Source of the DNA: Loxodes magnus
Taxonomy: Eukaryota; Ciliophora; Karyorelictea; Loxodida; Loxodidae
DNA: 64,000 nucleotides
Reading direction: 5' to 3'
Assembly: GCA_946699065.1 (NCBI GenBank)
Contig: CAMPDV010002180.1
Span: forward strand, 1 to 64,000
Positions 50,640-62,839 of the stretch are shown here, in pieces. Both the position numbers and the translations under genes were made by a program. Each line of letters opens with the position of its first letter. The first letter of the stretch is position 1. The notes below the pieces were generated by a model. That model was not told the DNA's origin. It saw only the letters and a list, made by a program, of their open reading frames with translations, and searched no databases.

Positions 50640-51490
50640 AAAGTAACTTTGATACTTTATCTTTTTTAAATTATTAAATATATATAAACAATAAACTGAA
50701 AGCTAATTAAGTTATAAGGAAGCAATTTCCTTTGAATAGCTACTTCTTTAAATATTTTCTTAAGCTAATCACTTGTGCTACTTATCAACTTTTAAATTTG
50801 TCTTCAGTTTGGTTTCTTAAATATAAAATTAGTCTTCCACCAAGTTCGAGATCTCGTATCTTCATTCTCAGTTACTCCATTTTTAATTCACTTTTTCTTT
50901 TTTAAAATTTAGCTTACATTTTCCTTAAAACTTAATCTCTTTTGGATCTTGTTTCTTCTTTTCGCATTCTCTACCTTTCTTAATCTAGATTCTGGGTATA
51001 CTTATTAAGCATCTTTATATACTTCTTTCTTTAAGAAACATAGCAGATTCTAGTATTTATGTATAGCTTAATATTAAACCTTGTTACAAAGCTCCTTAAA
51101 CTCTTAGGTATCACCAGCTTAAATTACGTTCTTATATTATTATTTTCCTATTTAAATTGCCAAAATATTGTAAAGAAGTATTTTAAGAATCCAATAGTAC
51201 TTTTGGTGCTAAATATCCTGAGGAATAGTTTTTCTATAGTAGGAAGAATTGGTTATTCTAACCTATTCTAATTTGGTTACATATTCTACTTTCAATAGTT
51301 TATGTATCGCCTGCAATTTAGCTTGCAAGTCTGAGACAAAAGTAGTCAAACGTCTTTAAATATTGGTTCTGTTAATCTTTTCTTATACTGAAACAGTTCT
51401 TTAAATAAGCACATTTATTCAATTACCTAGACTAAATCTTATTACTACCTCTTAAATAATCTGACTCAATCGCTAGTTAGAATTATCTTA
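50640..51490 (-). pseudogene. Hypothetical basic protein, copy B
   Basis: Homologue of 13900-14750 on the minus strand, about 90% similar by eye and with further changes. Standard-code frames on the plus strand here are shadows. Confidence 0.4.
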
Positions 51491-51593
51491 TATATTAAAG
51501 TATTTCTGAAATAAATAATCTCTCTTATCATTAAACTAGCTAATAATGGATTTTGTTATTTCTCTTTTATTAGATTTAATTTACTATTACTAC

Positions 51594-54500
51594 GATTTCT
51601 TTCTTATAGGATTATTCTTTTATATTACCCTCCAAATTTTTCTGCTTCTAGTACTTCAATTGCTTATATTTATCTACCCTATCCATTTCCTATTCCTATA
51701 ATTAAGGATTACCCACACATTTTCTACTTATAGATCATTAGCATTCAGACTCTCTTGATTTTATTTCCTTCCCTTTTAATCTCTTTTCTTTTTATTGTCT
51801 CTCATTTAAAATGAATATGATTAATTAATAATTTTAGCTTAATTAAGAAGAAATCTTAGTATCTAGTTATACAAGCTAGTTAGATAGAAAGGGAAGATAT
51901 TAATATAGTAACAAAAGACAAGCTATTATAAAAAATTAGGTATGAATGATACTAAAGCTGTAGCATATAAAATGCTAACTATAGTAAGATTTAAGTAACT
52001 TACTATTTTACAAGTTTAAAGGTAAAAGATAAAATAGATAGGGATTTAAAGCTTTCTAGTTATTAAGAGAAGAACTTTAGACTAATCAAGTAATAGAGAT
52101 ATATCATTAAGCATGCTTCTATAAAAGAGTAATATTGAATCCCCTATATTTCTAGTTTAGCTAATAGGGTAATATAAGTATCAAGCTAAGAGCTGTATTA
52201 TTGAAGAACTAACTATCTAAATGATAAGCATCTTAAGTATTAACATGACATTATCAAAGTTAGAATAATTTAAGCAACTAAAATAAAGAATGCTAAAAAA
52301 TCAAAAGATATCTATATTAATTTAATACATTCACCAAGCTATTAGGTCTATTACTTTTTGTTTTAAAAGAACTTAAGTTTCCTTGTGATGTTAAAGACCT
52401 TTCGATAGATATCTAGTCAATTATATGTACTAATGCTAAATATCTCTAAGATTGAATGTTGCTTCAATTAATGCATTCTTAAACTTATATTTGGGCAGAA
52501 ATAAAGCCATCAAACACTCTAATGTCATAATATAATTAAAAATAAAAAAAAGAGATATAGAAGCATGCATTAGACTATAGAGTCAAGCAAGGAATACCCA
52601 ACTTATTAACTTAAACTAGGAAATTAAAAAGAAAAATAATTAGATTTAAATAGAAAATACTACTGAAACTTAATCTTATAAAAGTCTTAAGAGTAAATTG
52701 TCTATAAAGTTCAACAACATTATAGAAGTAGTTTCTAAAGATGTTTCCTAAACGATCTTTATTAAAATAGTCGTAATATATAGCAATATTAACCTGATTT
52801 CTCTTTAACTAGCTAATAAATAAGTAGAAATATTATCTTAATTAAATTATTATTTTAGAGACTTTAACTATCAGTCAGCATATACGATAGCAGTACTTTA
52901 AGTTTGCACTAGTATATATATTTAGTTCAGTATCTTCTCATAAGCTTCACTTTATATCTCTAAGCTTAATTTCAGTTATTTAAATTTAATATCTGGAAAA
53001 TAGTTTAGGTAAATTGGGTAATTATGATTAGCATGAAACTAATACTTTACTTGACTCTATTTTTAATCTGGTTGGTCTAGTTCTTTTCTTAATCTTATTT
53101 TAGTTATTTTAACTATTTTATCATATGGTTAAGTTAGATCTTTTCATTAATAAGTAAACTAGTAAATGTTTATTAGTAAAAGTCTTAGATATTAAAGATA
53201 CCAAAGAAGTATAATTAGTAATTAGACTAAGCAGCCAACATAGTCTGTTATAGCATAAGCCAAGGATGTTATTAATAGATATGAAGCAGATAGCTCAGAA
53301 GGAAAGATAATAAAAGAGAAAGGCATATTTATGGTAGCATTGACTGGATGTTGATTGTAAAAGATGAATGTTTATAGAAGCTGAGGTAGTAAGAGAAAGA
53401 ATATAGATAGGAAATAATAATGAGATAGTAGTAAATAGATTTTGGTAAATAACTGAATACTAGTATTATAATATAATTGAATAGTGTTGTAAAAATAGAT
53501 TTAAAGAATGATTTAAAGAAATGAGTTTAATCTTTAGTTTATAAGTTATATACTTACTGGTTTGCTAAAATTAATAATTATTATCTAAGAGATTACTTTA
53601 TATCTTAGCTTTTAAATTAATTATGAGTCATAGCAAAAGCCTTTTTCAGAACAGTTTATTAAATCTAGTATCTTACTTCTACCTTTTATTGTTATAGAAT
53701 AATATGATTTATGAATAATAGATAGCATTACAAGTTTGCTCTATATAGCATTTCGAACACCACTGGAAGATAATTACCAAGTTTAACTAACCTAAAGCTA
53801 ATTTTTATTCCAAGTATTAGTTATTTCTCCTTTCCTAATACCTGCTATTATAGCTATAAACTAAAGTATAATTGTTGGAACTTAAATCTAATAGTAACTA
53901 AAAAAAGGATATTAAAGCTAAGCTGAAAATAAGAAATAAAAAACTCTATATTGCAGTTTGGAGAATAAACTTAGAAAGTAAAGTTAAATCACTAGTTATA
54001 GCAGATAGGCTAAACTCTATATGTTAAGACAAAACTTGCCTATCTATATTTAGAAAAGAGACAAAGTATGAAATAGGGTTTTCAGGCTTATTACACTTCA
54101 GACGATAAACTTACTTAGCAAATTAATTAAAAACTGGGAGCGTCCAAATAAACTTTAGAATTTATAATAATAAACTAGAGATAAAGGATAATTAGGTGAA
54201 TTTTAAAATAAAAGGGTTTAGATTAACTTGGAAAGGAAAAATACCTATTAGAATAATATAACCTTGAAAAGATAAGAAAAAAGCAGAAGATTTTAATTTA
54301 ATACTTATAAAAAAGAACTAGCAAATTAAGACTGTAGCCAATAAAAATACAGCTAAACTCTCTAAATTCTTAAGTTTAAAAAATGAATAAAAGAAGATTT
54401 ATCAAGAACTAAAACTCTTAGTATTAAAAAAGCTATAAATGAATAAGAGCTAGTCTAACATGACAAAAGATATCTATTCACATTAGAGTGAAGCTAAAAG

Positions 54501-57235
54501 GAATTTTAATAACTAATTTATGTGATGATTGTGAGTAAGAAGGTATAAAGATTAATAATATCTAAGATAAAACAGATTTATAATTATTGAAGTGTAATAG
54601 ATTTAGGAATTAGATACTAAACAATAAATTAAGTTTCCTATTTTCCCTTTTTAAAATTTTACTCTCCAAATTTCTTCGCTTAGACCTAGATACTCTGTGA
54701 TGCTAAAGTTCTAACTGAAACTACCTAAATTTTAGACTAAAAAGAAAATTAATTAAAAGTTGAGAGAGTAGAAGAAAAGAGAAGCTGCTGATACAGCTTA
54801 TTTAGAAGACTAACAGAGTTAAACTTTTAAACTAGTATCAGTTAGCTGAAATATATGTCAATGAGAAAGTTTAATTATTAACTCATAGAGATAGAAGTCA
54901 CTCAGACTAACGATAAAAGAATAACACTATTTCGGAAAAAAGAACGAAGATTTATATAAATTAACTTTATAATTATGTTGCTATGATAAATTTCATTATG
55001 TAAAAGACCAAAATAAGACTATAAAAAGCAAAGCAATAATAGACTAAAATTAATTTATTTTTAAGAACTTAAGAGAGATTATAAGAAGAATGCTAAACTA
55101 TAAAAGTGAAAAATATGATTAAAGCTATCATTTACAGAGTTTAATTGAAAGAGATTAAAAATAATTGCTTAGCCTAATATTAAAATGTATGATAAAAGAA
55201 AAGATATTTAAACTAAAGGAGATTGGTAAATAATAGAGGCAAGTAAAACGGAAATAAAAGTAGGAAATTATCAAAATTGAAGTTAGTAGAAGGGAAGTAG
55301 TAGGATATAACTCAAAGAAAGTATCTAGATAAGATGGCTGTTTGATATACAAAAAAAGTTAATATAGAGATTTGGCTAATTAGGGAAATTGTTAGATCAT
55401 AAAAGGGATATAGTAAGATTTGAGGTTAAAATAAATTGACTGATAAACTTAGTTAAAAACGGTATTTCAATTAAGAAAAATGGTAATAGAGTAAAGTTTT
55501 TTAAAGGATTGAAATTTGAAGGTTAATTACTTAAGGGAAATGAATATTATCGCTGAGAAAAGATTGATAATTAGCAAGCCTGTTATTAAGTTAGGAGCAC
55601 TTCCTACAATAATTTAAAGATATTAAGCCTTTATTGGTACTAATGGTATGTTGAGTTTGTTTTGTACTTGAATTGGTATGTTAAATAGAGTAAATATAAT
55701 AGAAGCCTGTAACTTAAGCTGAACTTAACTAACTATCTATAAAGCTGTGTAAGAAAGTATTAAGTTAAATGCTAGTTTAAAGTATTATTTGTAAAGTATT
55801 GAAGAAGGAAACATTTAAAGTCGCATAAAAGGAAAGAATTAGAATAAAAAGATATTAAAGTCAGACATTAAATCAAAATAGACTGTTAATTAAGAGATTA
55901 AGCTATTTGGTATCTGTAAGCTACTATTGAAAGGGAAAAAGTTAAGAAAAAATGAAAATGCTGAGACTTGAAAAATGAATTGTTAAGGTGATAATTTCTA
56001 AATAGTTTTAAGAAAACATAAGGCAAACTTGGGTAAGAATAAGTTTGTTAAAGATAAAAGTAAAGCAAAGATACTTTTAGCTAATAATGATATTATAAAA
56101 TTACCACTTCTAACACTATAAGCTTAGCTATTAAATAGATATCTCAAGAAGATATTATTTTATATTAATCTGAAACAATCAAGAGTTATTGAAAAGTTGT
56201 TCTTAAAGATAAATAAAGAAACTTGTTAGCAGTAAGATATGATAAATTGCGAGTGACTCTAAATACTAAGAAAAAGCCCATAGATCTTTATTAAGAAAAG
56301 AGAAACAATAAAATAGAGTTGTAGCTTTAACTACTCAGACGATAAACTTACTGAGAAAATTGAATCAAAGGCTTGGATCTTGCAGATATTTAAGATTACT
56401 AATAGAATAATAGATAAAATGAAAGGAAATTACTTATACTAAAGAATATCTATATTTTCATATGAAATGGAAAGGATAAAAATGAAATGTAAAAGCATTA
56501 CTAAAGAAATACAACAAATTTTAATAATTAAGAATTTTAAATTTTGAAATAAAAGATTAGCAAATTTAGGAGTTCATTCAAATTATAAAAAACATAAGCT
56601 AAACATCTAAGCATTTAAATAATAATTTAAGTATAAACCTTATCTTATTTAAAATATCATACTGAAGAATTTTAAAAGTCTTAAATCTTATAAACTTCAT
56701 AAATTAGTAAGAATATATCTTACATATCAGAAGATACTTTCTTCTTTTATTTAAAGTCAATCTTTAAGGACTTAAACATACTAATCAAACATGATATCAT
56801 ATTAATATCTAAGTTTTACCTTTATTTCTAATAAGAAGGTGTTATACCAACATTTAGTTCTATTTCTAAAATTTTATTACTTTTAGACGTAGAATCAAAT
56901 TAGAAAACCTATCAAGCGAAGATAAATTAAATCTTTTGTTTTGGTTATGCTCAAATATAAATCTTAAAGTTTCTTCAATCAAATGTAAACTATCTAAGAT
57001 ATAAAAAATTTAACTCCAAATACCTCTATTTTTATTATAAAAGAAGGATAAAAGCTGAGTGCTGGTGAAACTGCAATTTGGATATAAAAATTATTTTAGT
57101 ATGAAGCAATATGAAAGTTTTGAACTATTGAAGAAAAATTAGTTAGTAGAAGGGAATTTCAGAAGAAATTATGGGAAAGAAATAGTTAATAGGGAAAGAA
57201 GTTATTGAAACTAGCAATTTAGGAATAAAAATAAG
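51594..57235. mobile_element. Decayed relatives of the A/B element
   Basis: The plus strand is largely A-rich with short ciliate-code frames. A 92-codon frame lies at 51946-52224 (REELQTNQVIEIYHQACF). The family string gatattaaagatacc lies at 53188. A homologue of the 11209 gene lies at about 54100-54400 (EIKDNQVNFKIKGFRLTWKG). The string cagacgataaacttact occurs at about 54100 and again at about 56336, indicating at least two old copies in tandem. All are heavily broken. Confidence 0.45.
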
Positions 57236-57239
57236 ATTA

Positions 57240-57660
57240 TTATTCTATCTATTTTTTCTTTGGCTTCTTAAGTTTAAGTAGCTGCATAAGGTATCTATCC
57301 TTTCTAAACTATTAAAAATCTAAATGTTCTCCAGCCTGCTTTTTTCTTAGTCTATCTCTAGTCTTATACTCCTGGTTCTGAACTATCTGGGTGATACAAG
57401 CTTTTGGTTCCATTTTTAGTGGCTTTATTTCTAAGGTGAGGTAAATTTACTGCAAGATCTTACTTTTATCTCACATTTAAAGAAAGCTAGTGATCTTTGA
57501 CTGGCCATTTAGGTCCATTCTGCGTTATTGCTATATCCAATTATAGTAAAGGGAATCGTCTTTTCCTCTAAACCAACTTTTTTGAAGTGATAGGGCAATT
57601 ATTATAAGTTCTTTTTAAGATCAAGTTTGAAGCGATTTTCTGTAGTAAGCCTTTAATCAA
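57240..57660 (-). pseudogene. Conserved hypothetical protein fragment (HPD motif family)
   Basis: The minus strand reads as an uninterrupted ciliate-code frame with KKLVQRKRRFPLLQLDIAIT, KNGTKSLYHPDSSEPGVQDQ and KKKAGWRTFRFLIVQKGQIP. A diverged homologue at 60480-60740 shares QLD...QN and KNG-x-[KR]-S-L-x-H-P-D. Conservation of this motif while the rest diverged suggests it was once under selection. The function is unknown. Confidence 0.5.
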
Positions 57661-58199
57661 TAAGCTGAATATTCCTTACAATTTCTCTTTTATAGAATTG
57701 AAGCATGAACTAAGTTATATAATTATTAAACTAATATTGGACTTACATTCTATAGATCGAAAGTTATTTCGCTAATTATGTGATAGAGGAATTTTAGGCT
57801 TAAATTGCTTTGATAATAGATACTTTTTTATGTCTCTTAGTATTAAATAAAATTTAAGTTTTAAAAATAATGAGCTTGGTAAGACACATAAATTAGAAAA
57901 GCTACTTCTTTATAAATCAGAGCTATTCTTTAAGTCTTCTTAAGCTATTCGTTTGCAATGCTTATCTGATTGTTTTAAGCTTACTATTTTAATTACTTGA
58001 TATGACTTTCTCCTCATTAGGTACTAATCTTCTTCTTTAAAAATTCCTCAGTAGATCATTAGCAATCATTAGTTATAACATGCTTCTAGAGTAGAATAGA
58101 AGTAGTTAAATGAATAAGTAAAATTGTGTTGTAGAGTCTTAAATTTTGTGGTTCGGCTTCTGATGCAGCTTGCTGCCAATAAATTCGAAAATCTAATCT

Positions 58200-60475
58200 T
58201 CACCTTCAGGTTCCTGTTTAACTTCGTTTTTTCCCTTTAAGCCTAACTTATAACCTCTATTAATTTATACTCTGAATAAATCCTAAATGATTTAGGTTTG
58301 ATATTTAAAGGATTAGATGATATGAAATGATTGGAAGTGGAATGGGGTTGGCTAGTGATAGTTATAGTTATAGTTTGGAGATGTAGAATTTAGAATATCT
58401 GAATTAAATGTAGTGACAGTTTGTTATATTATTGGTAATTATGATTATCTACATTTGCACCCAATCTAGTGGCTAGCTTAAATGAAGATTTTATATTGCA
58501 AGCTTTAGTTGTAGCTTGCTTTTTAAGGTTATGTTGGTTTTTAAAGGATTGGCTAAAAAGTAGAAACTAGAATTGAAGTTTGAAGATATTAAAGATATGA
58601 TGATATAGTAGCATGAATGAGTATGATGGATATGGTTATGACAATGAGCAGATGACTGATAAGGAGTATGTTAAACTGAAGCGAGAATAAGGAGTGGTAT
58701 GATGATTGATGACTTAAGGTGATGATGATTAAAGAGATAATATTGGTATAGGAAGACTATGTATTATTTAGTTAGGAATGAATATAATAGTTTAGAATAT
58801 TGAGTTATTAAAAAGGAGAATTGAAGGCAATAAGATTAGATAATGATATCTATATAACTAGTTGATGTTGATTAAAAAAGAGAAATGAATTAGTATAGTG
58901 TAAGCCTTAGATTAAAATTAGTGTTTTAATAATCTTAAGCTTAATTATGAGCAATTATGTTAATTTTTTGAATGACTATTAAATTAAAGCGTCTCTACTA
59001 GGACTTTTGAAATGTATGGGATTGATTTTGATAAATAGTTGTACTTACTACTAAATAATGGTTTTTTGTTTGTGTTTTAGTTGTGTTATCTTAACTACTT
59101 ATGTAGTGTTAATTGAAATAATGAATTAGTTTTAGCTTTTATGGATTTGATTAAGGTTATTATGATTTTGTATCTATGTTAGCCATAGGTATATTTCATA
59201 AATGATAATTTATTCCTATATATTTCATAAGTATAATAGTAGGGAAAATTGTTGCATTTTATTTTTTGAATTTAAAAGTAAAAACTTAGAAGGCCATAAG
59301 ATTGTGGATAGGTTTATGGAAGATATGGTATAATAAGTTAGCTCTGTAGTTGATGTGTAGCAAGCATAATTACTAAAAGAGCTATTTATACATTAGAATA
59401 ATAAACTTAAACTTATATGAAAATAAAGGTTTTAGTTAAATTGTCTAGTAGTTAATTCTAAATTAAATATACCATTCTAAAACACCATATAGCATCATAT
59501 CAATAATCAGGCTTAATCATATACAAACCTAAAGTACTAATCATCAATACATACTTACTATCTATCTAAATCCTAACTATTTATTCAATCAGATTTACCT
59601 TACAACAAACCTTTAAGTCAACATACAAATTAAGTCTAATTTCTTCTAAACAGACTCAAACTTACAGCTGAAAAACTAAAATGCTCAATTACAGAACAAC
59701 AACTTTAAATCTTATTTAAGAAATTAAGCTACACAAGATTAAGCAGATTAGAGCCAAATATTTAAATTATAGAATTCAGAGAGATTAATTTAAAGAGAGA
59801 AAGGAATATCAACCCTTTATTAAGTAGTTATTTATTAATTTAACTAAACCATCTTTATTATTATACCTCTCTGCTTCTTATTCAAATAACACTAATCAAT
59901 CATCATTCAAACCTTATTAAAATACCTAAGTGCTACCTTAAATCTAAATTAATAACTAATAATTACCAAAGAATAAAATACAAAAAGATAAGATATTATT
60001 TAAATCAATAGAGTAGCTTTAAGTTAATTACTATATTTCATCATTCTAATCTAATTTCAAATATTACCATTATCTTACCAGCCATACCAAAATATTTCCC
60101 TTTTTTACATTTTGCTAAACATATAATAGTTTATGATTCAAATCTATTTCAAAATTATCATCTTAAAAATTATATAGAGAGAAGATAAATCTTTACTAAT
60201 AACATCTTTAAATTTCAAATTATTAACATAAGTCTAAACTAAAAAATACATTTTTATTCAGTTATCATACAACTATTCAACTCTTTATTCTAAACCTTTA
60301 GTCTTTAACTATCAAATTGCATTTGCTAAACATTTATATCCATAAACTATTGATGTTTTCATTGAGTCTAATCTTTTTTAGATGAACTTCTTATTAATTA
60401 CATCCTTAAACTTTTATAATTTTCTTTATCTTTTATAAAGCAGGTTTATATAAGGTTTAGTCCTTTTTATATCCT
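58200..60475. other. Decayed element DNA
   Basis: A relative of the 10351 gene lies near 58585 (gatattaaagat followed by MNEYDGYGYDNEQMTDKEY). The rest is AT-rich with no frame I could follow. Confidence 0.35.
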
Positions 60476-60479
60476 TTTA

Positions 60480-60740
60480 AGATGTTAATGCAAATAACCC
60501 TTTTTTTTACTTAGTCTTTCTTCTAATTTTGTGCTTTTTAGTTCTAAATAATCTGGGTGACTCAAGCTTCTAAATCCATTTTTCTTAAAGGGATTTTTGT
60601 CAGAAGAAATAGATCTACAGCTAGACCTTATTTTCTGTCCCTTCTAAAGATAAAATTTAGTATTTACTGTCAATATATCCACATTCTATATTATTAGAAC
60701 ATCCAATTACCTCAAGCAAATTATCTTTTCTTTATAAGCT
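60480..60740 (-). pseudogene. Conserved hypothetical protein fragment, second copy
   Basis: Minus-strand frame with RQLDVLIIQNVDILTVN and KKNGFRSLSHPDYLELKS, homologous to 57240-57660. Confidence 0.45.
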
Positions 60741-62480
60741 AACTGTTTTAAAGTGGTGGGGATAATTTTTCTATATCTGCTTCTGTTAAGATTAGCATTC
60801 TAGTTGATCTTCTGAAGTAAATCCATATTATCGTTAAGTTGAATGTTCCTTCAAACTATCTTTTTTATAGGATTGGAATGCAAACTCAATTGAGAGACTA
60901 GTGAGCTACTGTAGACTGCTACTCTATAAATCTAAAATAATTATTAATAGCTATATAATCTAGCAATTTTAAGATAAAAGTACTTTAATGATTGCTGCTT
61001 TTTTAAGTTTCTTAGGATTAATAGAATTTAAATTTAAAGCTAATGGATTCGGTAAGACTATTAACTTTTAAAAGTTACTTCTTGATCATTTATCGTTATA
61101 AGTCTTCCTTATCTATCTTCTTGAGCTGCTTTTCTAAATATTACTGAAGTTAATTACTTGGTGAGATTTTACCTCTATTAGATACTAATCTTCTTTATTG
61201 AAAAGATCTCAGTAAATTATTAGTTGTAGTACGACTCTAGAAGTTAAGAAACAGATATAGTAATAATCAAAGTCTGTTGTAGAGTATTCAAATTTAGTGA
61301 TGTAGTTTGCTAACGATAAGTCCTAAGATCTCATTTTCTACCCTCAGCTTTACAATATTAACTCCACTTTTACATTTCCGGTACCAGCTAATTCCCTTTT
61401 AATTCACCTCTCAATCTAGATTAGCCCTCTATTAAGCTTTATCTTTACCTTTCATATAATTCTAGTCTAAATCTCCAGATTTAGCTATTTGAAAATTTTT
61501 ATCAATTGCCAATGTTGTTTGGGTAAAACCTACAAGCTTGAAGTTTAAATTTACCAAATACATTGATATGATTAGTTCAGCTACTCAAATCTTAAGCCGA
61601 AACAGCATTTTAATCAATAATATTTCTCAACTAAGTTAAATCAACATCTAGCTCAGTTTCTTATATAATCAGACACATTTCCTAGTTATCATTATCTACT
61701 TGCATCTATCCACATCCAATCTTGTACTAGCTTATCCAGCTTCTTGCTGGCTTTACAAGATTATTTTTCTTTATCCTAGTTTATCTCTTTCATGTTCTAT
61801 TTTCTATGCCTATAGACCTTTGATCCAGTTACTATATCTTAAGAACTTTTATTACAAGACTTGACAATCAAATTTTAAATTAATTAATATCACTTTAAGA
61901 TGTTAAAGATACCATAAGTATAAATAAAGGAGAATGATAGAACATGATAGATAACTTTATCTATTGCTAGTATATAACTAGGATATAAATAGAATCAGAT
62001 GACGGGCAGAGAAATATCAGCGTTAGATGAAAAAACAACACTAATAAGAGTAATAAAATAGACATTTAAAGGCATTAAATTTATAAATAAAGCAGATTAT
62101 ATTACTTGTAGATAAAAAGGAGACTCTAACAGTAATATATCATATAACTACATCACATTTCACAGTTAAAGTTTTAGTTTAAGTAATTTAGATAAGACTA
62201 ATAATACTAATTAGCTTAAGAGAATTAAAGATAATAGAAGTATAGTATCTAATATATAAGTAGTAACTAATTATTGCTAGTAAAGACAAGTTAATAGTTA
62301 TTATATAATCCTTTATTAAAACTAGTGTTTTGAGCATATATGAGTGATTGAAAATAATAATGGTAATTATTTAAAAAGGATTAGTGTTATTAAATTTGAT
62401 TGGTTGAAATAGTAGTAATAAATTGGGTAACTCATTACACTATAGATAATTATAAAAAGGATAATTAATTTAAAGATATA
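60741..62480. other. Decayed element DNA
   Basis: It carries the string gatgttaaagatacc at 61899, a degenerate relative of the 10474 sequence. No intact frame was found. Confidence 0.35.
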
Positions 62481-62485
62481 AAACA

Positions 62486-62836
62486 TTCAAAATATTTATT
62501 AGATATCATCCGTGTGGGAATTTTAATAGACGAGAACCATGCTGAGAAGTATGGTAGGTCATTCAAGTTTCTGCCCTATCAGCTTTCGATTGTAGTGTAT
62601 TGGACTACCATGGCAGTGACGTATAACGGAGAATTAGAGTTCAATTCTGGAGAGAAAGTCTGAGAGACGGCTACCACATCACAACATCAAGGAAGGCAGT
62701 AGGCACACAAATTACCCAATCCTGACTGAGAGAGATAGTGATAAGAAATAACGACAACTGGCTTCGTCTCGGTGATTGGAATGATCACAACGTAAAAGCG
62801 TTAGAGAGCCCACTGGAGAGTAAGTCCTCCGATTTT
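62486..62836 (+). pseudogene. Fragment of small-subunit (18S-type) rRNA gene
   Basis: The plus strand carries universal SSU rRNA signatures in order: tttctgccctatcagctttc, tattggactaccatggcag, taacggagaattagagttc, gagacggctaccacatc, aaattacccaatcctgac and, with decay, the segment ending ctggagagtaagtc. These cover roughly the second quarter of the 5' domain of SSU rRNA. Both flanks are AT-rich, the gene is truncated at both ends, and many G/C positions have changed to A/T. It is a non-functional fragment on the plus strand. Confidence 0.85.
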
Positions 62837-62839
62837 GTT

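Larger units (their letters stand above)
38184..51593. mobile_element. Complex germline element, copy B (Tlr-like)
   Basis: Direct-orientation copy of 1721-14853 with the same order of repeats and genes. Alignment by eye gives an unchanged offset of 36,748 bp from 10261 to 12141 (47009-48889) with no difference noticed, whereas the coiled-coil part of the Kelch gene and the satellites differ strongly. Homology stops near 51593. Confidence 0.65.

Noticed and set aside
57571..57587. Near match to the Tetrahymena chromosome breakage sequence (taaaccaactttttt)
   Set aside because: It differs from the essentially invariant 15-mer at two positions and lies inside a coding-like frame. No telomeric C4A2 repeats were seen anywhere.
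57240..58330. Plus-strand frame with TGA at apparent Trp positions, suggesting TGA = Trp
   Set aside because: The minus strand of 57240-57660 reads as better protein without any TGA, and the plus-strand TGAs are antisense of Ser/His codons. The reassignment idea is not supported.
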